Shown here piece by piece: positions 7,646 through 14,924 of a stretch of 64,000 bases of DNA. Numbering within the stretch: the stretch's first letter is position 1; each line of letters begins with the position of its first letter. Location: positions 1-64,000 of the forward strand of contig NZ_ATWI01000014.1 in NCBI RefSeq assembly GCF_000421165.1. Direction: 5' to 3'. This DNA comes from Marinobacter daepoensis DSM 16072. Its GTDB lineage: Bacteria > Pseudomonadota > Gammaproteobacteria > Pseudomonadales > Oleiphilaceae. The translations under genes and the position numbers were made by a program. Below the pieces are notes generated by a model that saw only the letters and a program-made list of their open reading frames with translations, ran no database searches and was not told the DNA's origin.

Positions 7646-7750
7646 TGATAACGCCAATATTCAGCGGCGGCCTTTACGTAGCGAAGCGGAGAAAAGGCCG
7701 TCCGGTGGAGGCCCATTAGGGCCGTAACGAACTGGAATGGCTGGTTAGTT
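7646..7750 (-). repeat. attC site of YceK-like cassette copy 2, about 105 bp
   Basis: Cores GATAACG and GTTAGTT. The arms are of the CGGCGGCCTTTACGTAGCG class, as at 1349 and 13146. Compare 5525, the unrelated attC that follows the other copy of this gene. Confidence 0.9.
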
Positions 7751-8101
7751 TTATTTCCCATGCCTCGGCATAACCTCAATGCTGCCCCACTGAAACTGCT
7801 TGTAAATTGTATAGGGTAGAACCAATGTATCTGCGACTGCACACGCCATCGAGTCAAGCACGTACCCGCCAATTTCGAATGAATTATAGATGGATCCGTT
7901 CGACCGTGATGCAAACAGAGCAAAGCATGCGTTGTGTGCCAATCCGCTGTAGACACGAGGCAACGAGCTGCAATTTGTTTTGCTGTTCCAGTAGCCATCC
8001 GATATCGCGCCATTTTCTGTGACACTGACTGTCTTAGTGGTAGCGCACCCACTGCATGCTAAGACCAGCAGGATGATTACCGCTTTAACTTCCTTGATCA
8101 A
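7751..8101 (-). CDS. YceK/YidQ-like lipoprotein, copy 2
   Basis: The 116-aa product is identical to that of 5609-5959, with the same lipobox (ACSGC) and C-terminal DTLVLPYT motif. The duplicated DNA extends from the GTTAG of the downstream attC core to the AACGC of the upstream junction, which is exactly the cassette minus its attC. Only about four differences are visible, including one deleted C in the G/C run of the leader. The duplication is therefore recent, yet the attC is of another type. Confidence 0.85.
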   Translation of the reverse strand: MIKEVKAVIILLVLACSGCATTKTVSVTENGAISDGYWNSKTNCSSLPRVYSGLAHNACFALFASRSNGSIYNSFEIGGYVLDSMACAVADTLVLPYTIYKQFQWGSIEVMPRHGK

Positions 8102-8139
8102 AGGGGCCCCTCCCTAGGTTGAGCCTGCGGCGTTGTAAA

Positions 8140-8216
8140 ACCTAACGCAATGCGCAGCGGCCGGTTTGTGGAGCAGCAGCGGAACAAACCGGTCCAACTG
8201 ACGCTACTGGTTATAA
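8140..8216 (-). repeat. attC site, about 77 bp
   Basis: Cores ACCTAAC and GTTATAA, with arms GGCCGGTTTGT / ACAAACCGGTCC. It belongs to the beta-barrel-like cassette. Confidence 0.9.
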
Positions 8217-8217
8217 A

Positions 8218-8913
8218 TCACCGAAACTCGCGGTCACGCACTTTTAGTGAAACCGTATTGCCAAAAAAATAGGCAAGTTTTAAAGATACCGTGTCATCAC
8301 CTGGAGAGCGGGAGTAACTGAAACCCAAACTTGCGCTGTTATCAAGCCACGGGGGCTGGTACTCAATACTAGCGCCATATAGGTCGGCTGCGTCCATTCC
8401 TGATCCAGAGAGACCCATTCTTGTATTCTCAGAAAGGTAGCCCGCAATGCTGACAGTCCAGAGGTCGAAATTTTCTGTGTCGCCGGATCTATATGCTTGC
8501 CGAGAAACGCCTATATTAAATTCATTGATGTAGTATTGAGCGAAAGCTGAGTAAGCGTTTTGATTCAAGGAGTCGTTTTTAATAGGTACATCAAATCGAC
8601 TGTGGGTTCGGGAATATCCTGCTCCCAATTTTCCTATATCAAAGCTGCGAACGAAAAGATCAATGCCTGCCGTCACTCGTTCTGAATCGACACGTGCTCC
8701 TTCACCATCGCTATACCCAAGTACAGCGGAAACGTCGGATGCTAAATAGTCGCCTAACTCAAACCTATAGCTCCCGTTCGCATCAAAAGCCTTGGAGCTA
8801 TCGCTGTCACTGTAGCCAATTCCGGCTTCGAAATTAGAATCGCGAACACCTCCGACGTCACTGCCGTTTGCCAGGGCCGGCACAAGACAGAACAAAAATA
8901 ACGACTTCCTCAA
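8218..8913 (-). CDS. Predicted outer-membrane beta-barrel protein (231 aa)
   Basis: The N-terminal signal peptide MRKSLFLFCLVPALANGS is followed by repeated short amphipathic strands with alternating aromatic residues (GYSDSDSSK, GAGYSRTHSRF, ASLGFSYSRSPGDD, LKLAYFFGN), spaced as in an 8- to 12-stranded barrel. It does not end in the usual terminal Phe: the last residues are VRDREFR, so either the final strand is LKLAYFF or the tail has been altered. The start is TTG 8913 with GGAG nine bases upstream. No named family recognised. Confidence 0.7.
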   Translation of the reverse strand: MRKSLFLFCLVPALANGSDVGGVRDSNFEAGIGYSDSDSSKAFDANGSYRFELGDYLASDVSAVLGYSDGEGARVDSERVTAGIDLFVRSFDIGKLGAGYSRTHSRFDVPIKNDSLNQNAYSAFAQYYINEFNIGVSRQAYRSGDTENFDLWTVSIAGYLSENTRMGLSGSGMDAADLYGASIEYQPPWLDNSASLGFSYSRSPGDDTVSLKLAYFFGNTVSLKVRDREFR

Positions 8914-8931
8914 TTTAAACTCCTTTTTGAT

Positions 8932-9024
8932 TTATAACGCCGCAATAACCGAGCGGAGCATTGCGTGGTAAAGTGAGCGAAGCGAACCACGCAATGCGGA
9001 GTCCGGTTGATTGCTTTGTTAAAT
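8932..9024 (-). repeat. attC site, about 93 bp
   Basis: Cores TTATAAC and GTTAAAT. Long arms CATTGCGTGGT / ACCACGCAATG form a strong hairpin. It belongs to the 135-aa cassette gene. Confidence 0.9.
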
Positions 9025-9426
9025 TTCATACGCCTGCAACTTTAGTTCGGTTTCTGATAGCACTAACGGAAAATTAGCCTTTGACTGTAAATAATCGTTT
9101 AACTCCGATATAGGCTGCTCAACTTTTGGTAATGGACGCTTTGGATCTTGGTGCAGACTGTCGCAATATTTTGATATGGAAACATACTCAATTATTTTAT
9201 ATTCGAGTGGCAGCCACCGGCCATCGGAAAAACGCTCCTCTAGCAGGTCATTCTCTTCAGGCAGACCAATCTTTTCAAAAATACGGTCATCGTCAATAAA
9301 CTTCCAGTTTGACCTAATTATGTTGTAGTCGCTATTGCCCACGAAAGTAAAGAACTTACGCCACTTCGCATTACTCATGTTGCATGCGCTGATTCGGTCA
9401 ATCCTTCTTTGAAGCCTATCTCGCAT
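9019..9426 (-). CDS. Unrecognised 135-aa cassette protein
   Basis: A soluble, charged protein with an SNAKWRKFFTFVG segment, a WKFIDDD stretch and an acidic LPLEYKIIEYVSI strand. It is AT-rich compared with the backbone. An internal ATG at residue 17 (MSNAKWRKFF) is an alternative start, because the leader before 9426 has only a weak GAG. I do not recognise the family with confidence. The stop TAA is from the attC core. Confidence 0.6.
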   Translation of the reverse strand: MRDRLQRRIDRISACNMSNAKWRKFFTFVGNSDYNIIRSNWKFIDDDRIFEKIGLPEENDLLEERFSDGRWLPLEYKIIEYVSISKYCDSLHQDPKRPLPKVEQPISELNDYLQSKANFPLVLSETELKLQAYEI

Positions 9427-9441
9427 CTCGATTACTCAAAA

Positions 9442-9501
9442 ATTTAACGCTATCCATCAGCCGCACCGCTTTGCAGTGTCGGCTGAATGGACTTGTTAAA
9501 T
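9442..9501 (-). repeat. Short attC site, about 60 bp
   Basis: Cores ATTTAAC and GTTAAAT. The arms are short (CAGCCGCACCGC / CAGTGTCGGCTG). This is one of three short attC sites of about 60 bp in the array (also 17815 and 19699). Confidence 0.88.
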
Positions 9502-9503
9502 TT

Positions 9504-9935
9504 TTATAGCACCATATGCAGCAACGGATAAGGCTTACCCTGCCCATCTATTGGTGATCGACCTGTCACTTTAAAGCCAATATGCTGGTAAAAACCTAGC
9601 GCCTGTTCATTCTGCTCGTTTACATCAACCTTTGATGCTCCCTGCTCTTTGATAGCATGGGCCGCTAACATGGCACCAATGCCTTTGCCACGTGCATCAG
9701 GTGAGATGAACAACATCTCAATATTACCGTCATGTACTCCGCAGAATCCCTGAATTTCACCGTTATCGTTTTTAACGCACCTTAAATCAACTGAGTCAAA
9801 ATACTGTTCCAGAATTAACGGCTTTAACTCCTGTAGATCATCTTCAGACAGAAAATCATGCGTTGCTCTGACCGACGCTTCCCAGACTTCTATCAGCTGA
9901 AGGTGATCTGCTTTTTCTACGATCTCAATATTCAT
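9504..9935 (-). CDS. yjaB: YjaB-like GNAT N-acetyltransferase
   Basis: This 143-aa GNAT protein resembles E. coli YjaB closely: ATHDFLSEDDLQEL near the N-terminus, an acetyl-CoA loop SPDARGKGIGAMLAAHA, then VNEQNEQALGFYQHIGF and GRSPIDGQGKPYPLLHM at the end. YjaB is reported as a peptidyl-lysine acetyltransferase; the substrate here is unknown. ATG 9935 is preferred over the adjacent GTG at 9938. It is low in GC compared with the host, and YjaB relatives are enteric, so lateral acquisition is likely. Confidence 0.88.
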   Translation of the reverse strand: MNIEIVEKADHLQLIEVWEASVRATHDFLSEDDLQELKPLILEQYFDSVDLRCVKNDNGEIQGFCGVHDGNIEMLFISPDARGKGIGAMLAAHAIKEQGASKVDVNEQNEQALGFYQHIGFKVTGRSPIDGQGKPYPLLHMVL

Positions 9936-9953
9936 CACTAAACCCGATTGAAA

Positions 9954-10037
9954 ATTTAACGCCAGCTAGCATGCGCGCCTGCGGAATGGAGGCGAAGCCG
10001 CAATGTAGTAGGCGTCGCGTGACTGGCCTTGTTATAA
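9954..10037 (-). repeat. attC site, about 84 bp
   Basis: Cores ATTTAAC and GTTATAA, in the CATGCGCG / GGCGTCGC class. It belongs to the 147-aa cassette gene. Confidence 0.9.
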
Positions 10038-10475
10038 CTCATGGTAATCAAGCCGAACTCTCAACAACTCGCTCACTCTTTGTAAATCGGTGAGTATCTG
10101 AATGGACCCTTGGAGTTTCCCTTGATGCTGTGATGTCTCTTTGACCATCTCATATGAGATGCCGTTTAGGATTCGACAACTTTCGATTATCGACGTTTGA
10201 CTTGGCAAGCCGAGCACTTTGGCGAAAGCCGAGTAAAAAGGGATAGACTGGCTTTTCGATAAAATTGTCGAGATCAAAACCTTGAGTTCATTCTGGAGCT
10301 CAAGTGACGCGTTGGCTTTTGTGATTTTGGCTCTGTACCTCAGGCAAAATGCGGATAAATTACCTAGGCTTTCCTTAAAGGAGACTATCGGCTCAAGCAC
10401 CAGCTTCAGAATAAACTGACCCAAGACGAAAACTGAAACACCGATCAGTATTGTGAAGAAAACTGAGTCTTGCAA
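10032..10475 (-). CDS. Unrecognised membrane-anchored cassette protein (147 aa)
   Basis: One N-terminal membrane segment (SVFFTILIGVSVFVLGQFILKLVLEPIV) is followed by a helical soluble domain of about 110 residues (ASLELQNELKVLISTILSK, LNGISYEMVKETSQHQGKLQGS). It is predicted to sit in the inner membrane with a cytoplasmic coiled region. The start is TTG 10475 with AAGGAGAG five bases upstream. The stop TAA is from the attC core. No function assigned. Confidence 0.7.
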   Translation of the reverse strand: MQDSVFFTILIGVSVFVLGQFILKLVLEPIVSFKESLGNLSAFCLRYRAKITKANASLELQNELKVLISTILSKSQSIPFYSAFAKVLGLPSQTSIIESCRILNGISYEMVKETSQHQGKLQGSIQILTDLQRVSELLRVRLDYHEL

Positions 10476-10490
10476 CGAACTCTCCTTGAG

Positions 10491-10568
10491 TTATAACGCT
10501 GAGCCCAGCGGCGGCCCGACAGGGGCGTCCGGCGGCCATCGGCCGCGTACTGCGGCGACTGGTTAGTG
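10491..10568 (-). repeat. attC of repeated gene-less cassette, copy A
   Basis: Cores TTATAAC and GTTAGTG. It is near-identical to the attC sites at 20066 and 21059, in line with the three cassettes being copies. Confidence 0.9.
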
Positions 10569-10909
10569 CGAGGTTTTGATAAGGCCTAATCCCTGGCACT
10601 GACCGTGACGGCCTACTGAGCGAAAATACACCGACACAAGCCGATGCACCTTGATATAAAACACCGCAAAACAAAGCGGCGAATGAACCAGAACTCAGCG
10701 GACAAAAATCCCGGATGAGTTCTCGGCGGACGGCCCCACAACGGAAATACCACCCGATACTACCAACGCCCGCATTCGCTGGGGCTGCCAAATACGAGAC
10801 GACCTTTAACGGCCTTGGTGCTTAGCCAACCGCGCGGGCCTGGCACCCACTTACGCCACCAAGGCCTCGGCACAACGCAACCCCAAAATGACCGAGGCCC
10901 CGGCAATAA
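10569..10909 (-). repeat. Repeated gene-less cassette body, copy A
   Basis: Together with its attC this is a 413-bp cassette (10497-10909) that recurs at 20072-20482 and 21065-21476. By eye the copies are roughly 90 to 95 percent identical over their whole length. The only sizeable frame (from a TTG near 10791) is shifted by an extra base relative to copy C and reads through into attC, so the copies do not share an intact protein. The body is GC-rich with several short inverted repeats. Either a structural or RNA function, or no function, is possible. Confidence 0.85.
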
Positions 10910-10988
10910 CGCCAGCCAGCATGCGCGGTTTTGTAGTGGAGGCGAAGCCGCAACGAAAAAGACGTCGCCGTGCCTGGCCTTGTTAAAA
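10904..10988 (-). repeat. attC site, about 85 bp
   Basis: Cores CAATAAC and GTTAAAA, in the CATGCGCG / ACGTCGC class. It belongs to the coiled-coil membrane protein cassette. Confidence 0.9.
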
Positions 10989-10990
10989 AA

Positions 10991-11578
10991 TCAGCGGCTA
11001 CCGTTGTAGGCTACCGGTTCTTTATTGAGACCAATATCGGCCCTCATGGCATTGGTCAAACGCAGCGCAGAATTCCTGACTGTTTCCCAATTAGTTTGTT
11101 TACCGTCATAAATTAGGGCTAGCAAGAGGTCAACGAACGCATCGTTTGCATCCATCACAGACTGTGGCGCCAACATCGCAAGGTATCCGTAGATGCGCAG
11201 CCTGTCGTTTTCGAATACCTCTTTTTCTTCAGTAGACAGCTCGCCCCTCTCTCCGATAACTAAAAGCTCGATTTTTGCCAGAATGGGAACGATCGTATCG
11301 AGTGCAGCGCGATATATCGCGAGCTTATCGTTGTGTTCACGCAAATGGGTCTGCTTGAATATTTCAAATTCACTCGACATTTCAGTCAACTGCTTATCGT
11401 TCTGAGCTTTTAAAGAAGCTCGTAAAGCTTCTAAATCCCGCTCGTGCTTGTGGCGCTCGTTGTCCATCAGTCTGGTGGCCCAAACCTTTCCGAGCCAACT
11501 GGAAAGCCCAACAACGATCACACCTGCGCCACCAAGTGAGCCCAGAATTGCAGCTGATATTCCGAGGTACTGCTCCAT
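10991..11578 (-). CDS. Membrane-anchored coiled-coil cassette protein (195 aa)
   Basis: The N-terminal membrane segment (LGISAAILGSLGGAGVIVVGLSSWLG) is followed by a charged coiled coil, residues about 38-85 (DNERHKHERDLEALRASLKAQ), then a helical domain with LAMLAPQSVMDANDAFVDLL. The pattern is common among uncharacterised bacterial membrane proteins, and I cannot name a family. ATG 11578 has GAGGAAATA upstream. The TGA stop at 10991 is just outside attC. Confidence 0.75.
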   Translation of the reverse strand: MEQYLGISAAILGSLGGAGVIVVGLSSWLGKVWATRLMDNERHKHERDLEALRASLKAQNDKQLTEMSSEFEIFKQTHLREHNDKLAIYRAALDTIVPILAKIELLVIGERGELSTEEKEVFENDRLRIYGYLAMLAPQSVMDANDAFVDLLLALIYDGKQTNWETVRNSALRLTNAMRADIGLNKEPVAYNGSR

Positions 11579-11591
11579 TATTTCCTCTGAT

Positions 11592-11702
11592 TTTTAACGC
11601 CCGGCACACCGGCCCAGATGCGGCGTGCCCATATGTGGTAAAAGCGCAGCGACCACATATTGGTGCGCCGTAGCTGGGTCCGCGTGCTGCCGATTGTTAA
11701 GA
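11592..11702 (-). repeat. attC site, about 111 bp (longest of the array)
   Basis: Cores TTTTAAC and GTTAAGA, with arms ATATGTGGT / ACCACATAT and outer GGCACACCGGC. It belongs to the HEAT-like cassette. Confidence 0.9.
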
Positions 11703-12719
11703 GGCATTTGTACGCTCCGCTTCCGCCAATTTTTTCAATGCAAAATTGCCCCTTTCAGACACAGGTTGACACTTATCCGAAGCGAACTTGACAGCAAATT
11801 CCATCGCTAGAGGGCCGAGATTGTCGAGTTCTCGTATCACGATCTCTGCCGAAACTCGTCTAACGATAGATGAGCGATCATCAGAGGATTTTCTAAGCAA
11901 GTTTAGCAGGTCGATATTGGTGACCAATTTTCTCTCAGCAACGATAGGCTTCAGCCTGCCTTCACAATATCGCTTATCGGTCCACTCCCACTTTCGACCT
12001 TCCATCCAAACAATACGGCCTTCAAACAAGCTACGATATGCTTTCGCTCGAACCGATGGCTGTACCGCAAGACTCGCGATCTTTTCAATGTTTCCGTCAA
12101 GAATCGGTGTACGACCAAGCTGTGAAAAAAGTGATGGCATAGGCCCAGAAGCCGAAGAAACTAGCTTATGAAGAAGCGAATCTGCTATTTTCTTTTCACA
12201 TATTATTTGAAATAGAACTTCTTTATCCTTTTGCTCAATTCGCCCCCACGAGTTCCAACTGGAAAGCGCAATACATAGCGCTTCAACTACGAATTTAGGA
12301 TCTGTCGTTTTTGCCACCTCAAGAAGCTTTTCTCTTGCTGCTTCCCGGACCTGCGGAACCCAATCATTAAGTCTTCTAACTGCAAGCGAAAAGAAGAATG
12401 TATTCGGCGCAGCCTCTGATAGAGCTCGAAGAGATTTCTCCCTCCTGTAACCATCCCAGCTAATAAGGTCGAGCCAAGTCATCATGTCCTTGGGTTTTGA
12501 CCATACTTTCCAACTTGGAGGCGCGGACTCTCTCAGTGCTGAAGCGAACTCAGATCGTATAAAACGCTCCCAATAATCAAAACTACAAAGAGGCAGCTTA
12601 TTCGTCACTTCGATTAAAGCAGACATATCAGCTACGACCTTACTCCCCGAATTTATCGAGTTAGCGAAGTCTCTTACTGCTGATGCTACTTTTTCGTCAA
12701 TATTCTTCAACTGTGGCAC
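11697..12719 (-). CDS. HEAT-repeat-like all-helical protein (340 aa)
   Basis: The protein is helical throughout, with repeating units such as AVRRLNDWVPQVREAAREKLLEV and RKSSDDRSSIVRRVSAEIVIREL that look like degenerate HEAT repeats. A region with paired Trp residues (WMEGRKWEWTDKRYCEGRLKP) lies near residue 240. HEAT-like proteins usually act as binding scaffolds. The start is GTG 12719 with a poor leader, so the true start could be a little downstream. The stop TAA is from the attC core. At over 1 kb it is among the larger cassette genes here. Confidence 0.7.
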   Translation of the reverse strand: MPQLKNIDEKVASAVRDFANSINSGSKVVADMSALIEVTNKLPLCSFDYWERFIRSEFASALRESAPPSWKVWSKPKDMMTWLDLISWDGYRREKSLRALSEAAPNTFFFSLAVRRLNDWVPQVREAAREKLLEVAKTTDPKFVVEALCIALSSWNSWGRIEQKDKEVLFQIICEKKIADSLLHKLVSSASGPMPSLFSQLGRTPILDGNIEKIASLAVQPSVRAKAYRSLFEGRIVWMEGRKWEWTDKRYCEGRLKPIVAERKLVTNIDLLNLLRKSSDDRSSIVRRVSAEIVIRELDNLGPLAMEFAVKFASDKCQPVSERGNFALKKLAEAERTNAS

Positions 12720-12733
12720 CTGCTATTCGAGCC

Positions 12734-12820
12734 TCTTAACGCCAATGATAAGCGGCGCCCGACTAGGGCGTCCGGTGGACGGCCGCCAGGCCGGGAACGT
12801 ACTTAATTGAATGGTTAAAT
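12734..12820 (-). repeat. attC site, about 87 bp
   Basis: Cores TCTTAAC and GTTAAAT, in the GCGGCGCCC / GGGCGTCCGG class. It belongs to the ABM cassette. Confidence 0.9.
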
Positions 12821-13132
12821 GCCGTACTCACGCTCCACCTTCCCAATGCGAACCCGAAAGCTGGAGTACCATTTTTGGTGACCAAGTCTCTGAGCGTCTC
12901 GGTGCTCTGCGTTCTCTTTCCAATTGGTGATGGACTCCAGGCTCTCCCAGTAGGAAACAGTGATACCTAAATCCTCGCGCACCGACTCCATACCCAAGAA
13001 GCCCGGTTGGCTTGCAGCCAACTCGACCATGCGGTCTGCCATTGCCCCGTAGCCATTGTCGCCCTCGGTGCGATGGCTACTAAAAATGACCGCGTAATAC
13101 GGCGGCTCAGGAGTTTTGGCTATCTCTGACAT
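12815..13132 (-). CDS. ABM-type (antibiotic biosynthesis monooxygenase fold) protein
   Basis: This 105-aa protein has the dimeric alpha-beta barrel pattern of the ABM family: YYAVIFSSHRT strand, MVELAASQPGFLGMESVRED, ISYWESLESITNWKENAEHR helix region, then a QKWYSSFRVRIGKVER end. Members range from quinol monooxygenases to haem-degrading and stress proteins; the substrate is unknown. ATG 13132 is favoured over 13147 because AGAGGGATCT precedes it and the first ATG is almost in attC. The stop TAA is from the attC core. Confidence 0.83.
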   Translation of the reverse strand: MSEIAKTPEPPYYAVIFSSHRTEGDNGYGAMADRMVELAASQPGFLGMESVREDLGITVSYWESLESITNWKENAEHRDAQRLGHQKWYSSFRVRIGKVEREYGI

Positions 13133-13145
13133 AGATCCCTCTAGC

Positions 13146-13250
13146 ATTTAACGCCAATGTTCAGCGGCGGCCTTTGCGTAGCGAAGCGGAGAAAAGGCCG
13201 TCCGGTGGAGGCCCATTGGGGCCGTAACGAACTGCAACTAATTGTTATAC
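13146..13250 (-). repeat. attC site, about 105 bp
   Basis: Cores ATTTAAC and GTTATAC, in the CGGCGGCCTTTGCGTAGCG class. It belongs to the lipoprotein cassette. Confidence 0.9.
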
Positions 13251-13257
13251 ATTCACT

Positions 13258-13713
13258 TTATTTGAACGTACAGCGATTTGGTAATTCATTTTTAATAGAG
13301 CCAGGGATGTCACTGTCAAAAACCAAGTAACCATTTCCTTTGGAAAAAACTTCAATTTTAATGTTTTTTCTACCGCCACCGATGTAGTACTCCCCCCAAC
13401 TTGGCCATTTCTTGAAAACACGCCCTGTAAAGTATAATTTTTCTTCTTCTCCAAGAATTTCCATTGGGCTAGTAATTTTTTCTGACAATAAGAAACCATT
13501 GATACCATTTTCAACCAAGAAAGGAGTATCAGCGCTGTCATCATTGACACCGCCTATAGACCAAACATATGCTCGACTGTTATGCAATTCTTTAAAAAAA
13601 TTCTTCACTTCTTGGTTGAAAGCTGGAAAGCAGTCTGCTTCTATTTCTTGGTCACTCAACATCGCAGAACAGCCTGCTAAAAATAATAGAGGTAGAACAC
13701 TATATAGTTTCAC
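13258..13713 (-). CDS. Predicted lipoprotein of unknown function (151 aa)
   Basis: The signal peptide MKLYSVLPLLFLAGC carries a clear lipobox (LAGC), with Cys15 as the probable acylation site. A 135-residue mature domain follows, with no motif I recognise. GTG 13713 is chosen because the longer frame from 13746 begins inside attC and would place residues before the signal peptide. An AGGG lies about nine bases upstream. The gene is strongly AT-rich compared with the host. The TAA stop at 13258 lies about ten bases beyond the attC core. Confidence 0.75.
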   Translation of the reverse strand: MKLYSVLPLLFLAGCSAMLSDQEIEADCFPAFNQEVKNFFKELHNSRAYVWSIGGVNDDSADTPFLVENGINGFLLSEKITSPMEILGEEEKLYFTGRVFKKWPSWGEYYIGGGRKNIKIEVFSKGNGYLVFDSDIPGSIKNELPNRCTFK

Positions 13714-13728
13714 CTTAAAGCCATCCCT

Positions 13729-13801
13729 GGATATCGCCCGGCTCACGCGCCGGTTTGGAGCCGCAAAGCGGCGGAAAATCGGTCGCCGTGCAGCCGATTG
13801 A
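13729..13801 (-). repeat. attC site, left part, interrupted by IS and with an altered core
   Basis: This is the 3' part (in gene orientation) of the attC of the GNAT cassette at 15388. The remaining bases (15385-15393, GTGTTAGGA) lie on the far side of the IS110-type element. The left core reads ATATCGC where every other site has TAACGC, so on the coding strand the crossover GTT has become GAT. The site is probably inactive for cassette excision. Confidence 0.8.
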
Positions 13802-13808
13802 TACTGAT

Positions 13809-13819
13809 TGAGCCTTCTC
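13809..13819 (+). repeat. Left subterminal inverted repeat of IS1111-type element
   Basis: TGAGCCTTCTC is an exact inverted match to 15371-15381. Confidence 0.85.
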
Positions 13820-13880
13820 CCCAGCCCAGCGGTTGCCCGCTAAGCTGGAAGGCGACCAAGCACTACAAGGGAGAAGACTC

Positions 13881-14924
13881 ATGAATTTTTACCATAGCAC
13901 CCACCGCCATTATTGTGGAATCGATCTGCACGCCCGTAGCCTTTATGTCTGCATCCTCGACCAACAGGGCGAAGTGCTGCTACACAAGGAAATCAAGGCC
14001 CATCCGGAGCCCTTACTGGCCCTGCTCGAACCCTTTCGCGATGACCTCGTGGTGGGTGTTGAATGCATGCACTGCTGGTACTGGATCTCCGATCTGTGTG
14101 AAGAACACGGCATCAACTTTATCCTCGGGCATGCGCTGTACATGAAGGCCATCCACGGAGGCAAAACCAAGAACGACCGCATCGATTCATTCAAGATCGC
14201 CATGCTCATGCGCGGTGGCAATTTCCCATTGGCCTACGTCTATCCCAAGGAAATGCGGGCCACCCGCGACTTGCTGCGCCGACGCACCCGCATCGTCCAG
14301 CACGGGGCCATGCTCAAGGCCCACGCGGTGAACACTCTGGGCCAGTACAATCTTCCGCCCAGCAAAGCCAACCTCAATAACCCTAGCGGCCGGTCACAAC
14401 TCACTGCTGCTTTTAGCGATCCAGACGTTCAACGCAACATTGATCTGGACCTGACCATCGTCGACTGTTATCAGCACGAACTCAAAAAGCTCGAATGGCA
14501 TCTGGAACAACAAGCCAAACAGCATGACGCAGCGTCACTCCACGTACTCAAAACTATTCCCGGAGTGGGGCGCATTCTGGCGCTGACCATTCTGTACGAA
14601 ATCGGTGACATTCAGCGGTTTGAGTCGGTTCAGAAGTTCGCTTCCTACGCTCGATTGGTGAAGTGCAAAGCCGAATCCGCTGGCAAGGTCTACGGCACCC
14701 AGGGCAACAAAATCGGCAACGCCCATCTGAAGTGGGCGTTCTCAGAAGCCGCCGTGCTGTTTATCCGCAACAACGACAGAGCCAAGCGCTACGTTGAAAA
14801 ACTCCAGAAGCGGATGAACAAACCCAAGGCCCTCTCCGCCCTGGCGCACAAGCTGGGCCGGGCGGTGTACTTCATGCTCAAAGACAAAAGGGTGTTCGAT
14901 GAACAACGGTTCCTGAAAGGTTAG
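13881..14924 (+). CDS. IS110-family (IS1111 group) transposase
   Basis: A 347-aa transposase. The N-terminal RuvC-like DEDD domain shows Asp in YCGIDLHARS, Glu in VGVECMHCWYW and the Asp pair in KTKNDRIDSFK. The C-terminal Transposase_20 domain (LKTIPGVGRILALTILYEIGD, then CKAESAGKVYGTQGNKIGN) carries the Ser that acts in strand transfer. ATG 13881 has GGGAGAAGACTC just upstream; the longer frame from 13833 is not supported by a ribosome site. Enzymes of this group move with a guide RNA encoded at the element end, and several relatives insert specifically into integron attC sites. Confidence 0.93.
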   Translation: MNFYHSTHRHYCGIDLHARSLYVCILDQQGEVLLHKEIKAHPEPLLALLEPFRDDLVVGVECMHCWYWISDLCEEHGINFILGHALYMKAIHGGKTKNDRIDSFKIAMLMRGGNFPLAYVYPKEMRATRDLLRRRTRIVQHGAMLKAHAVNTLGQYNLPPSKANLNNPSGRSQLTAAFSDPDVQRNIDLDLTIVDCYQHELKKLEWHLEQQAKQHDAASLHVLKTIPGVGRILALTILYEIGDIQRFESVQKFASYARLVKCKAESAGKVYGTQGNKIGNAHLKWAFSEAAVLFIRNNDRAKRYVEKLQKRMNKPKALSALAHKLGRAVYFMLKDKRVFDEQRFLKG

